Shown here: one piece after another, positions 1 to 8,443 of the stretch | How the letters are laid out: each line of letters starts with the position of its first letter | Position numbering within the stretch: the first letter of the stretch is position 1 | NCBI RefSeq assembly: GCF_017315725.1 | Contig: NZ_JAFLRG010000001.1 | Coordinates: 248,001-312,000, forward strand | Source of the DNA: Trinickia acidisoli | GTDB lineage: Bacteria > Pseudomonadota > Gammaproteobacteria > Burkholderiales > Burkholderiaceae | Direction: 5' to 3' | Length of the DNA stretch: 64,000 nt | The notes under the pieces: model-generated | The model's database searches: none | What the model saw: the letters and a program-made list of their open reading frames with translations, nothing else | Told to the model about the DNA's origin: nothing | Program-made: the position numbers and the translations under genes

Positions 1-1
1 G

Positions 2-3000
2 GCCGCGCGCTGGGTCGTGGCCGGCCTGAATTCCGCGGGCCGCATCGTGCTGTTCGCGGCAAACAATCTCATCCTCAACTACGTCGTCGAGACCACCAAG
101 ACGGGCTCCGACCGCTGGGGAAGCGTGATGACGGCCACGTTGCCGCTGCCCGTCAACGCGACGGCCATTGCAGGCCTATATGCCGCGCAGATAGCGGGCA
201 AGCTCTATGTGGCGGCGCTCACCAAGTTCCAGAGTGCGTCTCCCGGCAATTCCTATGCGCTGGCGACCTCCATTTGGGATCAAAAGCCGGGCGTATTCCA
301 ATCCACTTCGGTCACCCTGTCTTCGCTCAATTGCGTCTGGTCCGGCTCGTCGGCCAGCACCGCCGAATTCACGGTGCTCGATACCGTCTACCTTGGCTAC
401 AACGTCTCGACGCAGCAGGTCACGCGCTATCCGTTCGCCGCCACGTTCAAGTCCTTGGCCGTCGCGACAAGCCTGGACCTCGCCGGCAACAACAAGTATT
501 TCAGCGTGCTCTCCGACGGCAATCTCTATCAAATGGTGGGCGGCTCGGGCGGCATCCCCTATAGCTGGGCTCAGGTGACGCAGAGCATGAGCTTCCGGGA
601 CGTGCAAAGTGCGGTGTCCACGTCCGGGCAGATCGAGTTGTTCACGCTCGACACCGGCGCGCGGTTGTGTCATTTCGAGCCGAATCAGCAATCGGCCACG
701 GGATGGTCCAACACCATGGTGATCCAGACGGGGGTGGCGCTGCTGGGGGTGACGCAACTCGACCAGGGAAACATTGAAGCTTTCACGGTAGGAACGACCC
801 AGGCCACGCTCAGCCACCTCATCGAGCAGGGGGACAGCGGCAACTGGCAGATCACGCCCCTGCAGGTGCCCACTTCGGGGCAGGTCGAGGAATTCATCTC
901 CTACTCCACGGACCTGATGGTGTATGACGCCGCCGGCTCCCCGATGCCCAACGCTCCTGTACAGGTATGGGCTTCGTCGCAAACCCAGATCCTCGTGAAC
1001 GGCGCGAGCTACACCGTGGATGCCCATACGCCGGCCAATCTCACGTGTTCGCCCGGCGGATCGCTGAGCATCACGCAAGGCACGGGCATGCTCGGCATTC
1101 CCGCGCTGCAAATCAATCTGGTCAATGTCATGCCGTCGGGGCAAGCGATCGCTGTCGAACAATATGCGGGGGTACAGGCGCAGCTCGCCACCGTTACCGG
1201 CACCGATTTGATGAACGCAACCACGGCCGACGGACAGTACCTCCTGCAAGACCAGTACCGCACCGTCGAACAGACCAATGAGTTGGCTTCGGCCTTCAAT
1301 CAGTGCATGACGATGACGCAGTCCGCTTCCGTGAAGCGCTCTTTGCAGTCGCTTGCCCTGGGCGCGGCGCCCAAGCTGGGCGTGTCATGTGTCGACGCCG
1401 ACCGAACCGCGGATTTGACTCGTTTGGGTGCCCCGACTCAAGCCCAACATTGGCAGTTGGATTTCAGCGCGGGCAAGCCCAAGTTCCGCGTGCTGACGGC
1501 GGAGCAGGCCGAACACCTGATTCACGAAAAGCGCGCCAAGCATGTGCTGACCACGCAATCGGTGGGCGGCTTCATGGACTGGATCGGCAGCATCGGCGAT
1601 TTCGTCGAAGGGGTGGTCAGCGGCATCGTGAACGTGGTCGACACCATCATCACCACCGTCGGTAGCGCCATCAAAGCGGCTATCACTTTCGTGGTCAACG
1701 GCGTTCAGTTTCTCTTCGAGACCGTGGTGGAGTTCGTGCAAGATGCCTTCGATCTCGTCGAGGTGTTCTTTGCACAGGTGAAGGTGATCTTCGAGCAGAT
1801 CTTCGAATGGCTCGGCTTCTTGTTCTCTTGGCCCGACATCCTGCGCACCCACGACGCGCTGTACTACACGCTGGACCAATTCCTCGACTTTCTCCCAGGT
1901 GCCGTCGGCGGCATCCAGACCAAGTTCGACCAGGGCATCGCTCAGGTCAAGGACCAGATAAGCGCCATCTTCGATCAATTGGTCAACAGCGTAGGCGGAA
2001 CGTCGACGCTGGGCGGCTACACCGATTCGCAAACACCGACAGAACCGGTCTACAGCTCGGGCAATTCCAACAATATCGTGCTCAATGCGACCGTGGAGAA
2101 CTCGCCGGCAGCGCAGCAAACCACGGTGGTGCCTCCCTCCAATACCGGCCCTTGGGACATCTTGACCCAGCAGATCCAGAGCCTGGCGACTTCGGTACAG
2201 AACGATCCGGCATTCAGTGATGCGCTCGCGTACATGGACAACCTGGGCGGCAGTCCCGACCAGATCTTCAGTCAACTGCTCAGTGCGCTGTTGCGCGTCA
2301 TGCAAGGCCTCGCGAATGCCATGCTCTCGGGTGTTCAGGCTGTCGTCGATGGGGTGCTGCAGTTGGTGCAGACTTTCCTGACCTCGCTCAAGGATCTGTT
2401 CACCGCCGACTGGAACATCCCCTTCGTGACGCAGTTCTACTCATGGCTCACCAATGGATCGCAATTGAGCCTGGGCGACCTGTTCGCGCTCGTGCTTGCG
2501 ATTCCTTCGACCATCATCTATAAGGCGATCAACGGCACCGCGCCCTTTCCCGATCAGGCGAGCGTCGATAGCTTCAAGGCCTCTTTCAGCGCGCAAACGA
2601 TGCTGAACAACTCCGGCCTCGCGGCGACGAGCGCGGCGGGCAAAGCCGTATCCGCCAAGGCATCCAAGGCGCAGGCCGCGCCCGCTCAGGACAACTCGCC
2701 GAGCGCCGCGCAAGAGCTGCTGGGCATCGCCTCCGTGGTCTCCACGATGGCCTTCGCCTTCATCTCCGCGGGCCTCGATGTGCGGCCTACCACCGGGGCA
2801 GGTGTCGTGGATCCGCTGGTCAAGACGCTCACGAAGTTCGCCCTGGGCGGCGAGATCGTTGCTCAGGCCGCGGCGTGCCCGTGGATCTTCTCGTCGGGCG
2901 GACCGGACTGTACGACGGCCGATGGCGCAAGCAAGTGGATGTACATCTACACGACCTTGGGCGTGACGCTCGATTCGGCCTTCACGATCTACGACGAGGC

Positions 3001-3406
3001 CTTCCCCGAGAACAACGACACCACCTGGGGCATCGTGCTGGCCTCGCTCTATGGCGTGGGTCACGCGATCGTCACCGGCGTGGCTTTCACCAAACTCTCG
3101 GGCTACTCGCAGGCCGCCAACATCGTGCTGGTCATCCCGGAAATCGGCAAGCTGCTCAAGCTGCCGGCCGTTGAAACCGCCACGAGCGGAATCTCCCTCG
3201 TCGTGATCGCAGCGGCGGATGCGCTGTGCATCACGTCTGCCGGCATCCTGGGGTTCGTGGATATGAACAACTCGAGCAGTGAGTCGCGTCGCTTGGCCGC
3301 CGTGCCCGGCTCCGTGCCTCGCATCGGGCTCGACGCCATGCTGGGCGCCGCACGCGGTGCCTTACCCGGCGCTGCGCCTCAGGCCGTGCCGGCGCTCGCT
3401 AGCTGA
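2..3406 (+). CDS. Large hypothetical protein, 5'-truncated by window edge; beta-rich N-terminus, hydrophobic helical C-terminus
   Basis: The frame is open to the first base of the window (codons run through from base 2), so the true start lies upstream; the GTG at 17 is only the first internal start. Numbered from base 17, residues 1-310 are rich in short beta-strand-like repeats (VLFAANN, YFSVLSDGNLYQM, IELFTLDTG), resembling a tectonin/PLL-type beta-propeller. Residues about 520-655 are long amphipathic, V/F-rich helices containing WLGFLFSWPDILRT. About 800-850 holds YSWLTNGSQLSLGDLFAL, and about 890-1095 is hydrophobic with predicted membrane-active segments. I recall similar text in uncharacterised fungal and bacterial proteins but cannot verify it. 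Two paralogous genes follow in the same direction. A secreted or pore-forming role is inference only. Confidence 0.8.
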   Translation, partial: AARWVVAGLNSAGRIVLFAANNLILNYVVETTKTGSDRWGSVMTATLPLPVNATAIAGLYAAQIAGKLYVAALTKFQSASPGNSYALATSIWDQKPGVFQSTSVTLSSLNCVWSGSSASTAEFTVLDTVYLGYNVSTQQVTRYPFAATFKSLAVATSLDLAGNNKYFSVLSDGNLYQMVGGSGGIPYSWAQVTQSMSFRDVQSAVSTSGQIELFTLDTGARLCHFEPNQQSATGWSNTMVIQTGVALLGVTQLDQGNIEAFTVGTTQATLSHLIEQGDSGNWQITPLQVPTSGQVEEFISYSTDLMVYDAAGSPMPNAPVQVWASSQTQILVNGASYTVDAHTPANLTCSPGGSLSITQGTGMLGIPALQINLVNVMPSGQAIAVEQYAGVQAQLATVTGTDLMNATTADGQYLLQDQYRTVEQTNELASAFNQCMTMTQSASVKRSLQSLALGAAPKLGVSCVDADRTADLTRLGAPTQAQHWQLDFSAGKPKFRVLTAEQAEHLIHEKRAKHVLTTQSVGGFMDWIGSIGDFVEGVVSGIVNVVDTIITTVGSAIKAAITFVVNGVQFLFETVVEFVQDAFDLVEVFFAQVKVIFEQIFEWLGFLFSWPDILRTHDALYYTLDQFLDFLPGAVGGIQTKFDQGIAQVKDQISAIFDQLVNSVGGTSTLGGYTDSQTPTEPVYSSGNSNNIVLNATVENSPAAQQTTVVPPSNTGPWDILTQQIQSLATSVQNDPAFSDALAYMDNLGGSPDQIFSQLLSALLRVMQGLANAMLSGVQAVVDGVLQLVQTFLTSLKDLFTADWNIPFVTQFYSWLTNGSQLSLGDLFALVLAIPSTIIYKAINGTAPFPDQASVDSFKASFSAQTMLNNSGLAATSAAGKAVSAKASKAQAAPAQDNSPSAAQELLGIASVVSTMAFAFISAGLDVRPTTGAGVVDPLVKTLTKFALGGEIVAQAAACPWIFSSGGPDCTTADGASKWMYIYTTLGVTLDSAFTIYDEAFPENNDTTWGIVLASLYGVGHAIVTGVAFTKLSGYSQAANIVLVIPEIGKLLKLPAVETATSGISLVVIAAADALCITSAGILGFVDMNNSSSESRRLAAVPGSVPRIGLDAMLGAARGALPGAAPQAVPALAS

Positions 3407-3518
3407 GCCGACCGGGCCAACTGAGGCAGGGATGCCGGCAATAGTCGGCGTCTCTGCTCACGTCTCATCGCCGTCGCTATCCACCGACTTTCTCAACCCT
3501 CCCAAAAAGGAGACCGCT

Positions 3519-4646
3519 ATGCTCATTCGAACGCCTAAGAGCTCTGCATTCGTGAGTCGCACGCCTGTGGGCCTGCCCTTGGTGCTGGTCCAAGGCACGA
3601 GTGAATTCAACGGGACCTATATGCGTCCCAATTCGAGCAACACGGGAACCGTCCCTGCCGGCAGCCCATACTCCGCCTCGCCGGACATTTGGTTTGCCGG
3701 CAGCACGCCTATCGCGAACTATCAAACGGCGCTCGCCACGGATTCGAGCTACGCCACGCAGTCGAACAACAACATCTATTCGGGCCAAACGAACATCCTC
3801 TACGTGCGCGGCAAGAACGGGGCGACCTCGAACAAGACCAACACGGTGCAGTTGTATTACGCCCCCTCCGGCATCATCAATGCACCGAGCCAATGGCAGA
3901 ACAATGTCATCAAGACGGACTCGGGCGGCATCTACGGCAACATCACCAATCTGGCGCCGGGCACCGTGGGCGTGTGCGATGCAACGTTCGTGTGGACCAA
4001 CGTCACTCCGCCGCCTCCGGGCAGCGATCACTACTGCGTGTTCGCTCAGTTCAACGACGCCAACAACAGCAATCCCTTCCCGAGCGTCGATACCGCGTTG
4101 GACATGGGCGCGCTGATCATGAACAACCTGGGCTGGGGATGGCGCAACACATCGATGATTGCGGCCACGCCGACCTGGCAGTACACGACGCCGCTGAACA
4201 TTCCGAGCGACTACCCCACCACCAATGCCTATTCCATCTTCATCGCCCCCACGGGCTATGTGGGCTGGGATGCGGAGTTCTACAGCAGCCGCCCGGATTC
4301 CCAGGGCAATCCGATCAAGCTGGGCCGCACCAAGGTCACGCAGGACGGCATTCTGTTGGGCGTGTCATCCGCCGTTCTGGATCCGGGTTACCAGTCGCTC
4401 ATGACGGTCAACATGTACAGCCCCAACGGCCAGCCGCCGACGTCCGGGGCGCGCGTGCCGATGTCGGTCAATTACGTGGCAGGTTCGCAAAGTTACCTCG
4501 AAGCCATCTCGCGCAACCTCATCGATACCGAATTCATGTTGCGCTTGCGCCGCAGTTGCCCCGAGTTGGTTGGCGTCGAGCCCACCGCGTGGATCATCCA
4601 GGGCACCTACAACTGGCAAGTCCCGAGCAACGCGGCCATCAAGTGA
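3519..4646 (+). CDS. Hypothetical beta-sandwich-like protein, first of a tandem paralogous pair
   Basis: The start is the ATG at 3519 (MLIRTPKSSAF), 5 nt after AAAAAGGAGA; the upstream in-frame extension has no ribosome site and overlaps the previous gene. The product is 375 aa with no signal peptide or membrane segment, rich in N, S, T, Y and G. It shares block order with the next gene: SPDIWFAGSTPI, YVRGKNGAT, LYYAPSGIINAPSQWQNN, PGTVGVC, FAQFNDANN, GWGWRNTSM and a terminal MSVNYV. The YVRG-x-NG / LYYAPS / P-x-W pattern recalls Ig-like CARDB-type domains, but that is a weak inference. It lies 113 nt after the large gene and 45 nt before its paralogue, so the three probably form one operon. 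Function unknown. Confidence 0.88.
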   Translation: MLIRTPKSSAFVSRTPVGLPLVLVQGTSEFNGTYMRPNSSNTGTVPAGSPYSASPDIWFAGSTPIANYQTALATDSSYATQSNNNIYSGQTNILYVRGKNGATSNKTNTVQLYYAPSGIINAPSQWQNNVIKTDSGGIYGNITNLAPGTVGVCDATFVWTNVTPPPPGSDHYCVFAQFNDANNSNPFPSVDTALDMGALIMNNLGWGWRNTSMIAATPTWQYTTPLNIPSDYPTTNAYSIFIAPTGYVGWDAEFYSSRPDSQGNPIKLGRTKVTQDGILLGVSSAVLDPGYQSLMTVNMYSPNGQPPTSGARVPMSVNYVAGSQSYLEAISRNLIDTEFMLRLRRSCPELVGVEPTAWIIQGTYNWQVPSNAAIK

Positions 4647-4691
4647 CGGCTCCGAAGATTTCCGTCACCCCTTAGAGCAAGGAGATTCTCT

Positions 4692-5750
4692 ATGAGCACA
4701 GCATTTGCGCATGACGCAGCGCCGGCGTTGCAGGGAACCGCATCGACCTACGACGGCCTGTACCTGCGAGACAACCTCAAGTCCCAAGGCACGCTTCCGG
4801 CCGTGGCCCCGTTCAATGCTTGTCCCGACATCATTCAGAGCAGCACGCCGATTGCCGACCCGCAAAAGACGTTCGGCACGGTCAGCAGTTGGAACACGAT
4901 CTACCCGACGTCCCCCGCGCCGGGCAAGAACTACTACTACGTGCGCGGGCTCAACGGCTCGACCGAAGACTTCGACGGCCAAATCAGCTTGTTCTGGACC
5001 CCGGCCCAGTTGATCCTTTTTCCTTCGACTTGGAAGAACAATCCGCTGTTGACCGCTTCCGGCAGTGAAGGCGTGAAGGTGGAGGCCGCGCCGGGCTTCG
5101 TCGGCGTGGGCGAGGACGGTTTCGTGCTCGACACCGGCACTGAGTCGCTGCCGAACCCGAACACCTTCTACAGCTTCATTGCGCAGAACAACGCGGCGCC
5201 CATTCCCACCATCAGCAGTTGGTTGGAAATGTCTCAAGTGTTGACTCAGCAACTGGGCATCGGGTTTCGCAACATGCTGACCTTCGATCCGGTCAATGGC
5301 CCGCTGCTTGCGCGAACGGGATTCAACATTCCCATGAGCGTCGGCGAATCCGCGACGTTGCAGCTTACGATCACCACCCAAGGCATTCCGGCCGGTGACA
5401 CCATCGGCTTGATCGGCGATTGTTTCACTCAGGAAATGAAGTCGATCCTGCTGCAGCCGATCAAGACCACGAGCAACAGCTACGTGGCCGGCATCCAGAT
5501 CGACGTGGACCCCGGGTTCAATTCGTCCGTCGCGTTCCAATACTGGAATACCGCCGGTCAGGTGCCTGCCGCGGGCAGCACGATCACCCTGAGCGTGAAC
5601 TACGTGGTGCCGCAAGAAAAATATGCGCGAGCGCTGGAGCTTGGTGTGCTCGACTCACGATATGCGCAAGCCGGGGCAACGGTAGGCGTCTCGCCTCAAC
5701 AGATCGCACCGGTTGGACAGGTGACCTTCGTGGTGGCGGCGTCAAGCTGA
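4692..5750 (+). CDS. Hypothetical beta-sandwich-like protein, second of a tandem paralogous pair
   Basis: The ATG at 4692 follows GCAAGGAGATT. The product is 352 aa, soluble, with no signal peptide. Blocks align in order with the preceding protein: CPDIIQSSTPI, YYYVRGLNGST, LFWTPAQLILFPSTWKNN, PGFVGVGEDGF, YSFIAQNN, GIGFRNM, and near the end ITLSVNYVV. The pair therefore arose by tandem duplication and has diverged strongly. The N-terminal TASTYDGLYLRDN matches TSEFNGTYMRPN in the partner. A rho-independent terminator follows 15 nt after the stop and closes the transcription unit. The partners may form a heteromer or serve the large upstream protein as carriers or chaperones; nothing in the sequence decides this. 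Confidence 0.88.
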   Translation: MSTAFAHDAAPALQGTASTYDGLYLRDNLKSQGTLPAVAPFNACPDIIQSSTPIADPQKTFGTVSSWNTIYPTSPAPGKNYYYVRGLNGSTEDFDGQISLFWTPAQLILFPSTWKNNPLLTASGSEGVKVEAAPGFVGVGEDGFVLDTGTESLPNPNTFYSFIAQNNAAPIPTISSWLEMSQVLTQQLGIGFRNMLTFDPVNGPLLARTGFNIPMSVGESATLQLTITTQGIPAGDTIGLIGDCFTQEMKSILLQPIKTTSNSYVAGIQIDVDPGFNSSVAFQYWNTAGQVPAAGSTITLSVNYVVPQEKYARALELGVLDSRYAQAGATVGVSPQQIAPVGQVTFVVAASS

Positions 5751-5764
5751 GCATTGTCGCTTCG

Positions 5765-5798
5765 ACACGCCGCTCGCGGTAGCGGGTGGCGTGTTTTT
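5765..5798 (+). terminator. Rho-independent terminator closing the three-gene unknown cluster
   Basis: Arms ACACGCC (5765-5771) and GGCGTGT (5788-5794) with a partly paired inner stem, followed by TTTTT at 5794-5798, 15 nt after the stop of the second paralogue. Confidence 0.85.
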
Positions 5799-5813
5799 GT
5801 CTGCGGTGCGTGG

Positions 5814-6491
5814 CTACTCTTTCATCAACACGGCGGCTCCGACTATACCGGCTCCTATCGCCGCGAAACCGAGCGATAAGATGTTCTTTAGGCCGGATAC
5901 GGCTAAGGCAGCGGCGTAGTTCCATGGCCAAGCGTGGTGAGCCATGATCGACTTGACGTCGGGTGCGGTGCCATCAAGATCGAATGCGCTGAATGCGAGG
6001 CTTCCAATGAATATGATCGCTGCGCCACGTATGAAGTAGTAGTCCCGCGATCGAATTCCGTGTCCGAAGTGTGTTGACAGAATGACGAGAAAATTCAGAA
6101 GCGACAGCAGCGAAACGTCGATCCAAAAGAAGCCGGTGATCTGCGATAGGAGACCGAGCGCGCCGATGTAGAGGGCAGTGAGTACTACGATTCCGACGAC
6201 GTACACGGCGGCTTTCGCAGGACTGGGAAGGTGCCGTTCCTTGATGGGCGCGTGGTCCTCGGTGGCAGGCTTCAACTCGCGAAGAGAGACACTTTTGTCC
6301 GCTTTCTGAATCTGCGAGTTGAGGTGCGTGAAAGCTTTCTTGAACGGCTCGTTGGTGACGACCGATAGGATTAAAGAATCCTCGCTGGTCAAAAAAAGTG
6401 TGGATTGATAGCGGCTGTTATTCACTTCCTGCAAGAACTTCGACTTGTCATCCTTCTTCAAGTCGATGACTTCAAAGAAATGCTTGGGCAT
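5814..6491 (-). CDS. Hypothetical integral membrane protein
   Basis: 225 aa starting MPKHFFEVIDLKKDDK. The first 90 residues are a polar, cytosol-like domain (charged, with LFLTSEDSLILSVVTNEPF). About four hydrophobic segments follow: AVYVVGIVVLTALYIGALGL, SLLSLLNFLVILS, AAIIFIGSLAFSAF and NILSLGFAAIGAGIVGAAV. The coding sequence is visibly more AT-rich than the housekeeping genes and uses many A/T-ending codons, suggesting acquired DNA. It diverges from the nuclease-like gene at 6614 with about 120 bp between starts, so they may share a regulatory region. No family recognised. Confidence 0.78.
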   Translation of the reverse strand: MPKHFFEVIDLKKDDKSKFLQEVNNSRYQSTLFLTSEDSLILSVVTNEPFKKAFTHLNSQIQKADKSVSLRELKPATEDHAPIKERHLPSPAKAAVYVVGIVVLTALYIGALGLLSQITGFFWIDVSLLSLLNFLVILSTHFGHGIRSRDYYFIRGAAIIFIGSLAFSAFDLDGTAPDVKSIMAHHAWPWNYAAALAVSGLKNILSLGFAAIGAGIVGAAVLMKE

Positions 6492-6613
6492 GTGGGTCTC
6501 TCGGAAGGGCGATGAATTCGCAGCGTTGGTATTTGCCTCGAGCGTACGGGCGGCAGTTTACGGCAAAATCGCAGCCTGATGTAAGGCAAGGGCTCTGAAG
6601 CGCTTCGCAAGAC

Positions 6614-8227
6614 ATGCTGCCCACCGCGACCGATCCGCTCTTAAAAATGAGTCGAAACAAATTCCTTTTCGCGCACTCCGCTCGTCTTTACGAGCAGTCC
6701 GAAGGCTTGGCCACGTTTCTGTTGAATGCCTTTGTGGACGACGACGCGCCGTTCCGAGAGACAGCGGCCGTTCTCGCGAAAGCCGGTGCGTTGCATCTTA
6801 CCGATCAAGTCGCGCGAAAGCGGGCGGCCGATCTTGCCTGGGATCACTTGAGAGCGGTGAGCGGCGCATTGGATCTTCGCTCGGTGATTCCCGCGCTGTT
6901 GGAGACGATCGAGCAGTACTACTACGGTAACGAGCGTACGAAGGCGGCGGTAGGTTGGATGGGCACGGCGATGAAAACGGCCTCGGTCGTCGTGTGGGCC
7001 AATCGCGGCGTCGTGACGGCAAGCATGAAAGCGCAGGCTCAGGTGCGGCGGCTGGTGGCCGCGGCGGGCGCGTGGGAACAATTGAATATCTACGACGATC
7101 AGGCGCGTGCGCTGGAATTGGGGCCGGCGGTATTCAAGCCCCAAGGTGTCGAGCTCGAAAGAGACGAGGACTATGTCATGCGGGAAGCGTGGAACGCGAA
7201 TGCGTCGAAACGCGGGCTGGGCTTAAGGACCTTGCAAGATTGCATGACCGTTGTTTGGCAAAGCGCCGGCGCATTCATGGAAGCGGTATCCGAAGTGCTG
7301 GCCGGAGCAAAGCCTTCGAGCGTTGCGTTGTTTCAGGGTACGGTGTTCGAGGAAACGCAGGCGTTGCCGGAGTTTTGGTTGGGCTTGTCCGCTCGGCTTC
7401 AATTGATGGGACATGCCGCATTGTTCCGAGGGCAAGGGCGCGTCAATCGCGTCACCGGCATTTCGATCTTCGAGCCGTTCGCGTTCGCGAGCCGCTTTTA
7501 CGGCAGCGATGCGGCCAAGGCCGAGGCCGCTTCTCAAGCGATGTTCTGGCAACGCGATTGGCACGCACGGCGTTTGAGTGGGCGCGACTATCTGTCGAAT
7601 ATGTTGGTGGAGCGGCCGGCCATCAGAATCGACGATCGGACGTTCGTAGTCGCCATGACGAACATCGGCGATTCGATCAATACGTTCGTCGAGCATTCCG
7701 TTTTTCGTTGTTTGGGATATGGCGGCGTGCCGGTGTCGGAGCAGGCGTTTCGGCGGTATGTATCGCAACCTTTCGAGGATCGTGCAATCGCGTGCTTCAC
7801 CGATCGCACATGGCGAGCGGATCATGTGTCGGAGAGCGGCACTTGGCTGGGGACCAAGCTCAGTCATCCGACAGGTGAGCCGATACCGGGTGAAGTCGAT
7901 GTACTGGCGATGCATCCGAGCGGTGGCGTCGCTATCCTCGCCGAGTGCAAGGTGCTGTCGTCGCCGTTCAACGCCGGCAAGCTGCTGAACATGGCGCAGA
8001 AGCTCGGGCTTGTCGATTCGGAGCGTTTTCATAGCAAGCTCGAGCGCAAGGCGAAATGGCTGCGCGAGACCGCCGCCTTTAAAGATGTCGAGCTCGTGCC
8101 GCTGTTGCTCGTTGATGAAGGCGCGTTTATGGGGGCGAAGGGGCATAACCTCGTTGTCAACTTCGAAGATCTGCCCGCGCTCGTTGATGCTTGTGGGCGG
8201 CATGTCGAGGCGCTGGACCAGGGCTGA
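6614..8227 (+). CDS. Hypothetical protein with a C-terminal PD-(D/E)XK nuclease-like signature
   Basis: 537 aa from the ATG at 6614; an alternative start is MSRNKF at 6647, and neither has a convincing Shine-Dalgarno. The first ~390 residues are mostly helical with no family recognised. Near residue 425 there is GEVDVLAMHPSGGVAILAEC followed by K: an acidic residue, a short hairpin, then E-C-K, the spacing of the PD-(D/E)XK superfamily (D...ExK). A motif I acid may lie in the preceding FEDRAIACF helix. There is no recognisable DNA-binding or ATPase domain. It is divergent from a membrane protein in a region of lower GC, which fits a horizontally acquired defence or repair gene, but a degenerate, inactive fold is possible. 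Confidence 0.8.
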   Translation: MLPTATDPLLKMSRNKFLFAHSARLYEQSEGLATFLLNAFVDDDAPFRETAAVLAKAGALHLTDQVARKRAADLAWDHLRAVSGALDLRSVIPALLETIEQYYYGNERTKAAVGWMGTAMKTASVVVWANRGVVTASMKAQAQVRRLVAAAGAWEQLNIYDDQARALELGPAVFKPQGVELERDEDYVMREAWNANASKRGLGLRTLQDCMTVVWQSAGAFMEAVSEVLAGAKPSSVALFQGTVFEETQALPEFWLGLSARLQLMGHAALFRGQGRVNRVTGISIFEPFAFASRFYGSDAAKAEAASQAMFWQRDWHARRLSGRDYLSNMLVERPAIRIDDRTFVVAMTNIGDSINTFVEHSVFRCLGYGGVPVSEQAFRRYVSQPFEDRAIACFTDRTWRADHVSESGTWLGTKLSHPTGEPIPGEVDVLAMHPSGGVAILAECKVLSSPFNAGKLLNMAQKLGLVDSERFHSKLERKAKWLRETAAFKDVELVPLLLVDEGAFMGAKGHNLVVNFEDLPALVDACGRHVEALDQG

Positions 8228-8443
8228 GCGTTTGGCACGTGCAGACTGCGTTGCATTTTGGACAGCCGCCACGCAGCAACCCGCAATCTGCATACCAAAT
8301 GGCAATTGACCCACTGATTTAAAAGGGCTCCCAAAAAATTGCGGTAAGGGCTGAAATCTCCTACCGTGGCGATCAGGCGCGAAACAAAGCTGTGGTCGCC
8401 ACCGCCGTGGAGCAACGACAGCTAAGCGGTAAGGAGAAGCGCG

